Assembly (NCBI RefSeq): GCF_042676045.1
Contig: NZ_JBHTJV010000010.1
Span: 62,001-126,000, forward strand
Reading direction: 5' to 3'
Origin: Pseudahrensia aquimaris
GTDB taxonomy: Bacteria; Pseudomonadota; Alphaproteobacteria; Rhizobiales; Rhizobiaceae
Length of the DNA: 64,000 nucleotides
The position numbers and the translations under genes were made by a program. Shown one piece after another: positions 8,651-18,149 of this stretch. Each line of letters opens with the position of its first letter. Position 1 is the first letter of the stretch. The notes under the pieces are model-generated. The model did not search any database and had not been told where the DNA came from. It saw nothing but the letters and a program-made list of their open reading frames with translations.

Positions 8651-10600
8651 TTGGCCCGAGACAATCCGATTTTGAGCAATAGATGGAAATTTCGACCTGC
8701 CCATTTGGGTTTTGCTGTGCTGCTGGGCACAGTTGCGCTGCCGCATCCGGCGTTGGCGCTGGAACTTTTTGGCTATTGCTTGATCGGCAAATGCGAAAGC
8801 CAAGCGAATGATGCTGTGGAATTCATTGACCCTCGGTTTTATTCGCTCACTTTCGACGTGGATCCAGATACCCCTGAGAAGGTGCAAGACGCGGTCAAAT
8901 CATCGTCTCAACTCTGGTTGGGTCGCGATGCAGCAGTCGCCGGAGAAGCGGGGATTATTGCCCGCTCAAAGGGAGACTACCGCCGCATCCTCGCAGCGCT
9001 TTATGACAGCGGTTATTATGGCGGCACGATCTCTATTACCGTCAATGGTCGGGAAGCTGCAGATTTACCCGCATTCCAAGAGCTACCCACATCTTCCAAC
9101 ATCGCCGTAACGGTTGAAGCGGGACCAGTTTATCGCTTCTCCAGTGCGGCGGTTGAAAACCGTGCGCCTGAAAATCCTAATCCCGATGACAAGACAATTG
9201 ATCTGGACGAAACCGGCTACATCGTAGGCGAAGAGGCTAAAGCGGCCTCCATCCGCAAGGCAGGTCGATTGTTCGTCGAGGAATGGCGGCAGCAAGGATA
9301 TGCTAAGGCCGAAATCGCGGAGCGGGTCGCGACAGCCGTGCATCCGGACAAAGAACTCAATGTCCGCATGCGGATGGCACCCGGTCGACGCGCGTCCTAC
9401 GGCGATATCACGGTAAGTGGCACAGAGCGGATGGATCCGGACTTTGTGGCCTATATGATTGGTGTAGAGCCCGGCGCGGAATTCGATCCCGATGACCTGG
9501 AACGTGCACGTAAGCGGTTGGATCGTCTTGGCGTGTTTTCCAGTCGCAGAATTGAGGAGGCTGCTGAGATCAGCGCTTCCGGACTTTTGCCTCTCAGCGT
9601 TATCGTCAACGAACAAAAGCTGCGGCGCATCGGTTTGGGCGCCACTCTGTCCAGTGTAGATGGCATCGGCATTCAAGGATATTGGCTGCATCGCAACCTT
9701 TTTGGCAAAGCCGAAAGCCTGCGCTTGGAAGCCAACATTGGTGGTCTCGGCGCAACATTCCAACCCGATGAATTCGACTATTCTTTGGGGGCAACTTTCA
9801 CAAAACCCGGCTTTTACAATCCGGACACCGATCTCATCTCCAATATCTTTGCCAAGCGAGATTTCAACGAAACCTTCGATGAGACATCCGCTGGCGCATC
9901 ATTGGGCTTTAAATCGTACTATTCAGACAAGATCACATTGTCGGCTAGCGGCTTTGCGAGCTACGGCAAGTTTGACGACGCGTTCGGAGATCGACGCTTC
10001 CTGACGGCAGGCTTTCAGAGCGATATCGTTTACGACGGCCGCGATAGCAAGTTGGATCCAACCGAAGGGTTCTACGCACGCTTTGACGCGCGCCCGTTCT
10101 ACGAATGGGAATTCGGCAACCCAGCCGCTCGCTTCGAAGCGGAAGCCCGAACTTATTACGATCTCTCGGATGATGGCCGCACCGTTTTGGCTGGTCGCGT
10201 TCTCGCAGGCTCAATTGTCGGACAAAGCATTTCTGAAACACCGCCGGACCTTTTGTTCACAGCTGGTGGTGGCAATTCTGTCCGGGGTTACAGCCATAAA
10301 TCAATCGGTATCGAGCAGGCTGATGGCGATATTAGCGGAGGGCGTTCAGTGCTGGAAACCTCTTTGGAACTGCGTAGAAAGTTCACTGAAACGCTGGGCG
10401 CGGTCGCCTTTTTGGATGCCGGAATTGTGGGTGAAGATGCTTTCACCGACTTCTCCAACGATGTGAAATTGGGTGTTGGCGTAGGCTTAAGATACTATAC
10501 TGGCCTTGGCCCTATTCGACTTGATGTGGCTATGCCGCTTGACCCCGGCAAAGACGATGCTGGTTTCGCGATTTACGCTGGCATCGGGCAGGCATTTTGA
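8651..10600 (+). CDS. tamA: Outer-membrane translocation and assembly module subunit TamA (Omp85/BamA family)
   Basis: The 649-residue protein has an N-terminal signal segment (GFAVLLGTVALPHPALA). Periplasmic POTRA-like repeats run to about residue 330. The C-terminal Omp85 beta-barrel includes GGGNSVRGYSHKSIG, the conserved lid-loop RGY motif, and it ends in Phe (GQAF), as outer-membrane barrels do. With TamB it moves or inserts outer-membrane components. The frame has no ATG or GTG before the signal peptide. The start is a TTG at 8651, or possibly a second TTG at 8672 giving a more typical signal; no clear ribosome-binding site precedes either. Confidence 0.88.
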   Translation: MARDNPILSNRWKFRPAHLGFAVLLGTVALPHPALALELFGYCLIGKCESQANDAVEFIDPRFYSLTFDVDPDTPEKVQDAVKSSSQLWLGRDAAVAGEAGIIARSKGDYRRILAALYDSGYYGGTISITVNGREAADLPAFQELPTSSNIAVTVEAGPVYRFSSAAVENRAPENPNPDDKTIDLDETGYIVGEEAKAASIRKAGRLFVEEWRQQGYAKAEIAERVATAVHPDKELNVRMRMAPGRRASYGDITVSGTERMDPDFVAYMIGVEPGAEFDPDDLERARKRLDRLGVFSSRRIEEAAEISASGLLPLSVIVNEQKLRRIGLGATLSSVDGIGIQGYWLHRNLFGKAESLRLEANIGGLGATFQPDEFDYSLGATFTKPGFYNPDTDLISNIFAKRDFNETFDETSAGASLGFKSYYSDKITLSASGFASYGKFDDAFGDRRFLTAGFQSDIVYDGRDSKLDPTEGFYARFDARPFYEWEFGNPAARFEAEARTYYDLSDDGRTVLAGRVLAGSIVGQSISETPPDLLFTAGGGNSVRGYSHKSIGIEQADGDISGGRSVLETSLELRRKFTETLGAVAFLDAGIVGEDAFTDFSNDVKLGVGVGLRYYTGLGPIRLDVAMPLDPGKDDAGFAIYAGIGQAF

Positions 10601-13600
10601 TGACGACCAACTTCACCCATTTTCTGTTAGCTTTGATCTTCGTGGTCGCCTCCTCTTTTGCTGCGTTTGCGCAAACCGAAGAGGAGAAATCTACGGTCAT
10701 CAGCTATGTTGAAACTCAACTTTCCGCGCCCAATCGCAAAATTAGTCTCAATGGTCTGAAGGGCGCCTTGTCATCCAACGTTGAGCTAGACTCCATTACG
10801 ATTTCCGACCAGCGCGGTGTTTGGTTGAAAATTACCAATCCCAAACTGGTCTGGAATCGCTCCGCGCTCTTCCGTGGAAAGCTGGACATCGAGAGCCTGA
10901 CGGCAGATCGTATCGAGTACTATCGAAAGGCCGATGTCGACGAGAGCCTTCCTTCGCCAGAAGCTTCGTCGTTTGAGCTGCCTCAGCTGCCGGTTGCGGT
11001 GGCAATCGATAAGATAGACGTGCCGTTGATTAAGATTGAGCAGTCTGTGTTTGGCCTCGCGGCGGAAGTCTCCGTTTCGGGAAAGGTTGCGCTGGACGAT
11101 GGCGAGCTTGACTTAGCGGTGTTGGTCAATCGACTGGATGGCCCTCGCGGTCGCTTGAATGCCAATACGAAATACGTTTCCAGCACCCAAACGCTAACAC
11201 TTGATCTTGATCTGGATGAGCCCGAAAATGGCGTCATCGCGAACCTGCTTGAATTGAAAGACCGCCCACCGGTTTCACTGAAAGTGGTTGGCAACGCCCC
11301 AATTTCGGATCTGGTGGTCAGCCTTGCATTCGATGTGACCCAAAAGCGTATCCTAAGCGGTCAATTGAAACTGCAAAAAATCGGCGAAGACTACGAAGCT
11401 GTTTCACAACTTTCCGGCCCCATAGCTTCAATCATGTCGCAGGAAGCCGCTTCGCTCTTAGGTGAAGAAAGCCGAGTTAATGCTCGAGCATTGTTTGCTC
11501 AATCGGGAGAAATAAGCCTGGAGCAGTTCTCATTGAAAAGCGGTTCGATCCTTCTCAATGCAACAGGAAAACGTCTCGCGGATGGTTTCGTCAGCGCCTT
11601 TAACGTCGATGCGCGATTGGCATCGCAGGGACAAGCAAGGGTTTTGCTGCCAACAAAAGATGCCCAGACCTCAGTTGGATCAGCAGCGATCACGTTGAAC
11701 TATGATGCAGAACGAAACAGTGCGTGGAGCGGCAAGCTCAAGATTAGCAGTTTTCAAAAAGATGACATTCAAATCGAAACCGTCTCTCTTGATGCTGGAG
11801 GCACAGTCACTGGCCTCGATCAAACGGCACGCAGTGTCAGTTTCACACTCGATGGTTTGCTAGACGGATTTCAAGCTGCCGATCCAGCGCTCAACAGCGC
11901 CGTTGGATCGGCGGTGCGGCTTGCAGGTTCTGGCCAATGGCGCAGCGATGCACCGCTGGAACTACAAGGCCTGCGTATCAGCGGAGACACGTTCCAGTTG
12001 GTCTCCACAGGCAGTTTCGCTGAGCGGGCGTTTAACGGTTCGGTTGAATTGCAAGCCCGACGGCTTGCCGCGTTTTCCGCCTTGGTAGAGCGTGACTTGA
12101 GCGGCGGTATATCTCTGCGAACTGACGGTAAAGTCTGGCCAATCAGCGGCGCTTTCGATCTCCGCATCAACGGAACAGCCAGTGCTCTCGCCATTGGCGA
12201 AGCTCAAATTGACAGACTGCTTGCTGGTGAAACGACATTATCCGGTGGCATCGCCAGAGACGAAGAAGGCTTAAACTTCCGCAATTTGCGCATAGCCAAC
12301 AGCGAATTTCAAACCGAACTGAAAGGCCGTTTTGGCAACGAAACGTCCAGCATACAAGCGGACGCAAGGCTGCGCGACTTAGCGACCATCACCCCTCGTG
12401 GCTCGGGTGAAGTGGCGCTATTGGCACGACTGACTGGTACTAAAAAGCCATTTACCGCGCAGATGCAGGCAACGATGGAGAAGGGCACTTTATCGGGTCG
12501 AATGGTTGAGGGCTTATCACTAGCGTTTGAAGGCGAGACCGACTTGGAAACCGTAATTGGTGCCCTTTCATCGTCGGGCTCGCTTGATAGAAAGCCAATC
12601 GTCTTGAGAGGTGAAATCGACGCTGGACCGGAAATCGCAAAGATTGAAGACATGAATTTAAGGGTTGGTGACAGCCAGCTTTCAGGCGGGTTGTTGCGCA
12701 ACGAATTTGGACTCTACGATGCCACTTTGAAGATCGACGCAGGCGACATCAGCGATCTTGCCGCCCTTATAACACTCAACGCGGGTGGTTCTGTCAGAGG
12801 GAATATTCAACTCGCAGCTGCCGACGGAAAGCAATCTGGCGAAGCCGATTTGCGCGTGCAGGGTTTTCGCTACGACGGTGCAAGCGTTGCCGATGCCAAA
12901 ATAGACGCGGTCTTTAAAGACCTGTTCGGAATACCTGCCGCAGACGGCACCATTTCGGCTCAAAATATCTCCGTGTCTGGCGTCAACATCGCCGAGCTTG
13001 ATGGAACCGTTGCTACATCCGGCGAAACCACGCGTTTCGATATCAATGCAGCAATGAGGCAAAACGCAGCCAGGGTTTCCGCAGCAGGCACTGTAAGTCA
13101 GGCCAACAACACCCAAACTATTGCGTTGGAGCGACTGTCAGTAACGTCGAATATCACCGATGCTAGCTTGCTCGCTCCTACCCAAATCGTTGTACGCAAT
13201 GGTATCGTGCAGTTGGGTGAAGCGAATATCGGTGTCGGCAGTGGTTCGATATTGCTCACTGGACGCGCTGGTTCCCAACTCGCGTTGAGCGCAGATATTC
13301 GCAATGTGCCTTTGTCGATCATCAATGCGATCAGACCTGAAACCCGCGCAGCAGGAACACTTTCAGGACAGGTGAATGTGTCAGGCTCCTCGAGCAATCC
13401 AAGCGCGCAGTTTGACTTCTCAGGATCTGACATCACAGTGGCGCAGATAGCAGATGCGGGTGTCTCGCCCTTGTCGTTCTCTGCAGTAGGAAGCTACGTC
13501 AACAAGGCAATTCGTTTCGACAATGCGCGTGCCCGCAACGGCCAGGATATCAGCTTGAGCGCTAGTGGTAGACTGCCCTTGTCTGGCGATGGGATGGGCC

Positions 13601-14883
13601 TAACGGTAGATGGAACGTTCCCACTAGCCTTGGCCGAGCGTGCAATCGCAGAGCGGGGCGCAAGCATAAGCGGCACCGGGAAGATCAGCGTTTTCGTAAC
13701 TGGTTCGCTTCAAGAGCCGGTGGCAAGAGGCTTCATCGAAGCGCGCGGCGCAACGCTGACCGATCCTCTATCGAATTTACGCGTTACAGACATCAACATC
13801 CGGGGCGGCATAAGTGGCGATACAGTAACGCTGAGCGAGGCGCGTGGACAATTGGCATCAGGCGGCAGCGTTTCAGCGCGGGGGGATATTGGCCTAGGGC
13901 GCGGGTTGCCAGCCAACATCCGCATTGAGCTCAACCGGGCAAAATACACCGACGGACAGACTTTCACGACGACGGCAGATGGCACGCTGACATTATCTGG
14001 TGATTTGGCTGCGAACCCATCTCTTGAGGGGACAATCAATCTGATCGAGAGTGAGATTGTGGTGCCAGAGTCGTTCATACAAGACCGTGAACTGCTTGAC
14101 GTGCGCCACGTGCGGGTGTCTGCTGGCGTGCGCCGGACGCTCGAGCGAGTTAAACGCACAGCACCGGTGGCAAAGCCATCGTCTCGCCCCAGTATTTTGC
14201 AGCTTGACCTGACCATCAACGCTCCCAACCGCATTTTTGTGCGCGGTCGCGGACTGGATGCGGAACTGGGAGGGCGTGTTCGGATTGCTGGGTCTGCTGT
14301 AAACATCCGTCCCATCGGCAGCTTTCAGCTCTTGCGCGGGCGTTTGTCGATTTTGGGCCAACGCATTGACCTTGATGAAGGCACCATCACACTAGCGGGC
14401 GATCTTGATCCACTGCTTGATCTCGTTGCGCGCACTGAGGCAGGCGATGTGACTGCGTTTATCAAGCTCGAAGGTCGGGCTTCCCAATTGGAAGTCACGT
14501 TCACATCATCGCCAGAACTGCCGCAAGACGAAGTGCTTGCGCTCATCATTTTTGGACGCGGTTTGGGTGATTTGTCACCTGCGCAAATCGTCAGATTAGC
14601 GTCAATTGCCGGAGAACTTACCGGCGGTAACAGCCCTGGTTTGGTGGAAGAAATTCGTCGTGGCACGGGTTTAGACAATCTCGATATCGTTCAGGATTCC
14701 GACGGAAACGCGGCCGTAAGAGCAGGGAAATACATCTCTGACAAAGTTTACCTCGGGGTGCAGGCTGGAAAGAACACCGAAGCGACAATCAATCTGGATA
14801 TCACTGATAACGTCAAGGTGCGCGGTGCTCTCAGCAGCACGGGCGAAAGCAATATCGGCGTATTTTTGGAAAAGAACTACTGA
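10600..14883 (+). CDS. tamB: Translocation and assembly module protein TamB (DUF490)
   Basis: The 1427-residue protein starts with a signal anchor (FLLALIFVVASSFAAFAQ). It is a very long repetitive beta-rich protein typical of the AsmA/TamB lipid-transfer groove, ending in the conserved TamB C-terminal domain (LALIIFGRGLGDLSPAQIV, then GESNIGVFLEKNY). The terminal aromatic residue suits contact with the outer-membrane barrel. The start ATG at 10600 shares one base with the tamA stop (TGATG), so translation is coupled. It spans the periplasm from inner-membrane anchor to TamA. The last 7 bp overlap the convergent LysR gene. Confidence 0.9.
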   Translation: MTTNFTHFLLALIFVVASSFAAFAQTEEEKSTVISYVETQLSAPNRKISLNGLKGALSSNVELDSITISDQRGVWLKITNPKLVWNRSALFRGKLDIESLTADRIEYYRKADVDESLPSPEASSFELPQLPVAVAIDKIDVPLIKIEQSVFGLAAEVSVSGKVALDDGELDLAVLVNRLDGPRGRLNANTKYVSSTQTLTLDLDLDEPENGVIANLLELKDRPPVSLKVVGNAPISDLVVSLAFDVTQKRILSGQLKLQKIGEDYEAVSQLSGPIASIMSQEAASLLGEESRVNARALFAQSGEISLEQFSLKSGSILLNATGKRLADGFVSAFNVDARLASQGQARVLLPTKDAQTSVGSAAITLNYDAERNSAWSGKLKISSFQKDDIQIETVSLDAGGTVTGLDQTARSVSFTLDGLLDGFQAADPALNSAVGSAVRLAGSGQWRSDAPLELQGLRISGDTFQLVSTGSFAERAFNGSVELQARRLAAFSALVERDLSGGISLRTDGKVWPISGAFDLRINGTASALAIGEAQIDRLLAGETTLSGGIARDEEGLNFRNLRIANSEFQTELKGRFGNETSSIQADARLRDLATITPRGSGEVALLARLTGTKKPFTAQMQATMEKGTLSGRMVEGLSLAFEGETDLETVIGALSSSGSLDRKPIVLRGEIDAGPEIAKIEDMNLRVGDSQLSGGLLRNEFGLYDATLKIDAGDISDLAALITLNAGGSVRGNIQLAAADGKQSGEADLRVQGFRYDGASVADAKIDAVFKDLFGIPAADGTISAQNISVSGVNIAELDGTVATSGETTRFDINAAMRQNAARVSAAGTVSQANNTQTIALERLSVTSNITDASLLAPTQIVVRNGIVQLGEANIGVGSGSILLTGRAGSQLALSADIRNVPLSIINAIRPETRAAGTLSGQVNVSGSSSNPSAQFDFSGSDITVAQIADAGVSPLSFSAVGSYVNKAIRFDNARARNGQDISLSASGRLPLSGDGMGLTVDGTFPLALAERAIAERGASISGTGKISVFVTGSLQEPVARGFIEARGATLTDPLSNLRVTDINIRGGISGDTVTLSEARGQLASGGSVSARGDIGLGRGLPANIRIELNRAKYTDGQTFTTTADGTLTLSGDLAANPSLEGTINLIESEIVVPESFIQDRELLDVRHVRVSAGVRRTLERVKRTAPVAKPSSRPSILQLDLTINAPNRIFVRGRGLDAELGGRVRIAGSAVNIRPIGSFQLLRGRLSILGQRIDLDEGTITLAGDLDPLLDLVARTEAGDVTAFIKLEGRASQLEVTFTSSPELPQDEVLALIIFGRGLGDLSPAQIVRLASIAGELTGGNSPGLVEEIRRGTGLDNLDIVQDSDGNAAVRAGKYISDKVYLGVQAGKNTEATINLDITDNVKVRGALSSTGESNIGVFLEKNY

Positions 14884-15818
14884 TTGCCAATACCCGTATC
14901 CGAGACTCCATCGCTACCATTTTCAGACCCCTGCTTGTCATCACAGAGCATATCCAGCAACAGCTGTGCTTGGGCCGACAGCAGATTTCTGTCACGAAAT
15001 GCAATGCGCAATTGCCGTGTAGCCCAAGGCTCTGCGATATCGACCATCTTTAGCGCAGACCCCGCTAGATAAGGCTCGACGACGCCCCTGGGTAGAATTG
15101 CGATACCAAGCCGCGCCTCAACCATTCTCCGGACGCCGTCAAAGCTCATCACCTCTACAATGGTGCGCAGGCGCTTGCCGTTCTTTAACGCGCTGTTTTC
15201 CAAATGCGCCTGAATTGAACTGCCCGACTGGAGCCCCACAAAGTTATCATCCATGAGGTCCGTGAGCTTTAACGAGCCTCGTATCGCAAGCCGATGATCT
15301 GCTGGAGCGCAGACGACCAAAGTGTCTGTTCGATAGACTAAGGTTTCTAAACCGCTTGCGTCGGTGAAGCCGGAATACAGCCCAAGATCTACCGTCCCGG
15401 AGCGCACGCGCTCAATGATTTCAGGGCTGTTGAGTTCAACCAGTTGAATTCGGATCTCGGGGTAGTGCGAGACAAAGCCAGCAAGATCTTCGGGTAGAAA
15501 TTGGGTGATGGATGATGGGTTGGCTGCGATACGGATAGCGCCCCGCATGCCGCTTGCGTGACTGCCCATTTCAGCATTCAACAGCTCAACCGATTGCCGT
15601 ATGCGCAGTGCGTGTACCAGAAGATCTTCGCCCGCTGCCGTCAGCGAAACACCACGTCTTTGCCTATGCAGCAGCTTTGCGCCAACAAGTTTCTCCATAT
15701 CAGAAATTCGCTTGCTGGCCGCTGATGCCACGATGCTGTGGCGTTGCGCTGCGTCGGCAATATTGCCCGTCTCGCTAATCGAGATGAACAGGTCAAGCGA
15801 GAAGAGGTCATGGCGCAT
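14877..15818 (-). CDS. LysR-family transcriptional regulator
   Basis: The 313-residue protein has a standard single LysR HTH near residues 5-62 (ADAAQRHSIVASAASKRISD) and one effector-binding domain (GAIRIAANPSSITQFLPEDL onward). It lies 22 bp downstream of, and in line with, the SMP-30/SAF-dehydrogenase/dehydratase/Tct operon. It is probably that operon's last gene and regulator. The HTH has HSIVASAASKRI in place of the more usual HxSQPALSRQI, so recognition may be atypical. The C-terminal 20 residues are polar and probably disordered. Confidence 0.88.
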   Translation of the reverse strand: MRHDLFSLDLFISISETGNIADAAQRHSIVASAASKRISDMEKLVGAKLLHRQRRGVSLTAAGEDLLVHALRIRQSVELLNAEMGSHASGMRGAIRIAANPSSITQFLPEDLAGFVSHYPEIRIQLVELNSPEIIERVRSGTVDLGLYSGFTDASGLETLVYRTDTLVVCAPADHRLAIRGSLKLTDLMDDNFVGLQSGSSIQAHLENSALKNGKRLRTIVEVMSFDGVRRMVEARLGIAILPRGVVEPYLAGSALKMVDIAEPWATRQLRIAFRDRNLLSAQAQLLLDMLCDDKQGSENGSDGVSDTGIGNQ

Positions 15819-15840
15819 GCGCGTTTATAATCTGCGGACG

Positions 15841-16818
15841 CTAAAATGCCTCTCCATAAATTGGCACATCCACATTCCAGTGAACAGGCGGACGCCCCGA
15901 AACCGGCGCTTCGAAAACAGGCAGCTTGTTGTCGAGCAAGTTGCCGCAGACAATCTGGTCGAGCGTCTCGTTGCGATAGGCAAGGCTGGCAATGTTTTTC
16001 AGCTTCTTGGTCGGTGAGGTATCAAGCTGCGGGCGGCCCATGTCTCCAGCGTCAAAAACAGCCTCCACATCGTCCACCCAAGCATCATCGCGCTCGCCGA
16101 CGATAACTTCTTGGCTGCCATCGGGCGCGACGCGGATCAACTCGCTTGAAATAATGCATGCCGCCAGCACAGCGCCTTCGCTGTCAATCTCAATTCCGTC
16201 CACGAACGCCCCTCGGGGCATTGTGGCGTAAAGCTCAACTTTCCCATGCACGCCTTTCTCATCAAGTCGAATTCGGCTGATGCGTTGGCCCATCGTCTCG
16301 GCCACGTAAAGCCAGCCGCCTTCATAATCGAGGCGACATTCATTTGTATAAGCCAGATTTTCGACGACAACTTTCATTTCACCATTCTCGATCACCGCGA
16401 CATAGCCGTTGGCCGTCTGGCGGTTGTATGCAAGGCTGCGGGGGGAAAATGTGGAGGAAACTGTGATCCAGACTTTGCCCAAATCATCGACGGTTACGAA
16501 GTTCACTGGCGGAGATTGATCGGTTTTTGAGCAAGGATGGAGGAGGCGGACGCCGTCAGCATCAAGCTCCAACAGTCCGCCAGCGTCCGAGATATTGGCA
16601 ACGAGGAAGCTGCCATCATCACGCAGCGCTATGCCGTTTGCCAAAATGGGCAGTCCACCAATTTCCGTGGGTTGAGCTAGCGCATATTGACTGCCATCAG
16701 CACAAATTCGAGCCACGCCAAAGCGCTTGTGTGAGCAAAATATATCACCAGCCTTTGTGGTCAAAACACATTCTGGCCGTTCCATTCTGTGGCCGACATA
16801 GCTGATTGATCGGGTCAT
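15841..16818 (-). CDS. SMP-30/gluconolactonase-family protein (six-bladed beta propeller)
   Basis: The 325-residue protein has the repeated-blade pattern of SMP-30/LRE lactonases. Visible elements are ERPECVLT at the first metal-ligand Glu position, NGIALRDDGSFLVANI and TNECRLDYEGGWLYVAET (asparagine and aspartate ligands of the second half). It ends far enough along to close the propeller. It would hydrolyse a sugar-acid lactone before dehydration by the IlvD/Edd enzyme encoded two genes upstream. It overlaps the SAF-domain dehydrogenase gene by 4 bp. The lactone substrate is not known. Confidence 0.83.
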   Translation of the reverse strand: MTRSISYVGHRMERPECVLTTKAGDIFCSHKRFGVARICADGSQYALAQPTEIGGLPILANGIALRDDGSFLVANISDAGGLLELDADGVRLLHPCSKTDQSPPVNFVTVDDLGKVWITVSSTFSPRSLAYNRQTANGYVAVIENGEMKVVVENLAYTNECRLDYEGGWLYVAETMGQRISRIRLDEKGVHGKVELYATMPRGAFVDGIEIDSEGAVLAACIISSELIRVAPDGSQEVIVGERDDAWVDDVEAVFDAGDMGRPQLDTSPTKKLKNIASLAYRNETLDQIVCGNLLDNKLPVFEAPVSGRPPVHWNVDVPIYGEAF

Positions 16819-18149
16819 ATCGACAACTCCACTTCCTTGCGCAGTTTGTAAGCATCAGTCGTCGTGTCCGCTTCCACATCCTCCCACGTCACGGGTTGGC
16901 CTTCAGCCACATTGCGTACCAACTTCACGTTGTGGGCCAGGCCGAGAGGCAGATATCCGCCAGCGACTGACTTCTTGGCTGGGCGCAAGCCACCGGAGAC
17001 AGTGTATCCACCTTCGCCATCCAACATTTCGCCGGCCTTTAAGTCGCGTTTTGAAATCGCCGCAACATCGCCACGGAACTCGGTGGCAACGCCTGTTGCC
17101 TCGCCGCGAATGCCGATGGAAGCGACCGAAATCGGAAGCTCCAGCCCAATGAGGTGCCAACGCTTGTAGTTCACCATGTAGCGGCCTGACGGGTCCGTGA
17201 CGACTTTGTATTCTTCGAAACAGTTTTTCAGATAGTCCGTATCACCCTCAAAGCAGACCCAAACGCCTTTGCGGATGTCGTGTTCAATCTGGGTGCCGTC
17301 TTCGCGCAGACACGAGATCACCTCCACCATACCCTTGTTATCCAGCACACCACCTTCGCTGCGCGGACGGGCGAGCGTCGGCACATCGTCGATAGAACCG
17401 GGCGGGAATACCAAGCCTTCCTCAGGCACATCAAGGCCACAACAATTCGCAATCGCAGCGCTTTCGATAGCTGGTTTGGAGCCATCAAGAAAAGCGTTGA
17501 ACATTTTCGGATTAAGCCGCCCACGTTCCGCTTGTTCCTGAGTTAGCCCCCAAAAATCCCAGATCGTGTCGGGTGTGGACTGTCTGTAGTGCGGCAGCCA
17601 TTTGTGGCCACGCCCCGCAGCCACAACAGAGAACCCGCAGGCGCGCGCCCAGTCCACAAGATCGGCGGCCAACGCCGGTTGATCGCCATAGGCCATTGAA
17701 TAAATCACGCCAGCTTCCCGCGCCTTCGTGCCGAAGCCCGGGCCGCAGAAAGCATCCGCCTCCACGGTGACATTGATTACGTGTTTCCTCTGTTTGAAAG
17801 CGCCCAGAATGTGGGTCACTGCGGCAATCGGATTGCCTGTGCACTCAATGATGATGTCGATTGCGGGATGGCTGACCAGTGCCTCCCAATCGTCCCCCAC
17901 ATGAGTAGCGCCGTTCTTTGCCGCATCATCAAGAGATCTGGCCGAGTAGCGCTGCTTGTCCCAACCGACGAGGTCGAGATTGGACTTTGCCGTATCCGGT
18001 TGCAGATCGCAGATACCAACCACATGAATGCCGCGCTGGCGTTCGGCTTGAGCAAGGAACATCGTGCCAAACTTACCTGCACCGATCATGCCAACGCGGA
18101 TAGGGTTGCCGTCGCTTTCGCGCTGGGCGAGTAGGGTGGCAAGGTTCAT
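16815..18149 (-). CDS. Homoserine-dehydrogenase-like NAD(P)-binding protein with SAF domain (COG4091 type)
   Basis: The 444-residue protein begins with a Rossmann domain (VGMIGAGKFGTMF, residues about 18-30). A catalytic/dimerisation middle region follows, and the C-terminal SAF-like domain includes AISKRDLKAGEMLDGEGGYT. COG4091 proteins are annotated as predicted homoserine dehydrogenases, but they recur in sugar-acid catabolic operons rather than amino-acid operons. The operon context here (dehydratase upstream, lactonase downstream, Tct transporter) supports an oxidoreductase acting on a sugar-acid intermediate. It overlaps both neighbours by 4 bp. The true reaction cannot be assigned from sequence. 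Confidence 0.8.
   Translation of the reverse strand: MNLATLLAQRESDGNPIRVGMIGAGKFGTMFLAQAERQRGIHVVGICDLQPDTAKSNLDLVGWDKQRYSARSLDDAAKNGATHVGDDWEALVSHPAIDIIIECTGNPIAAVTHILGAFKQRKHVINVTVEADAFCGPGFGTKAREAGVIYSMAYGDQPALAADLVDWARACGFSVVAAGRGHKWLPHYRQSTPDTIWDFWGLTQEQAERGRLNPKMFNAFLDGSKPAIESAAIANCCGLDVPEEGLVFPPGSIDDVPTLARPRSEGGVLDNKGMVEVISCLREDGTQIEHDIRKGVWVCFEGDTDYLKNCFEEYKVVTDPSGRYMVNYKRWHLIGLELPISVASIGIRGEATGVATEFRGDVAAISKRDLKAGEMLDGEGGYTVSGGLRPAKKSVAGGYLPLGLAHNVKLVRNVAEGQPVTWEDVEADTTTDAYKLRKEVELSI

Noticed and set aside
13710..14315. 201-codon minus-strand open frame inside tamB
   Set aside because: Low-complexity Ser/Arg/Pro content, typical of an antisense frame of a repetitive gene.
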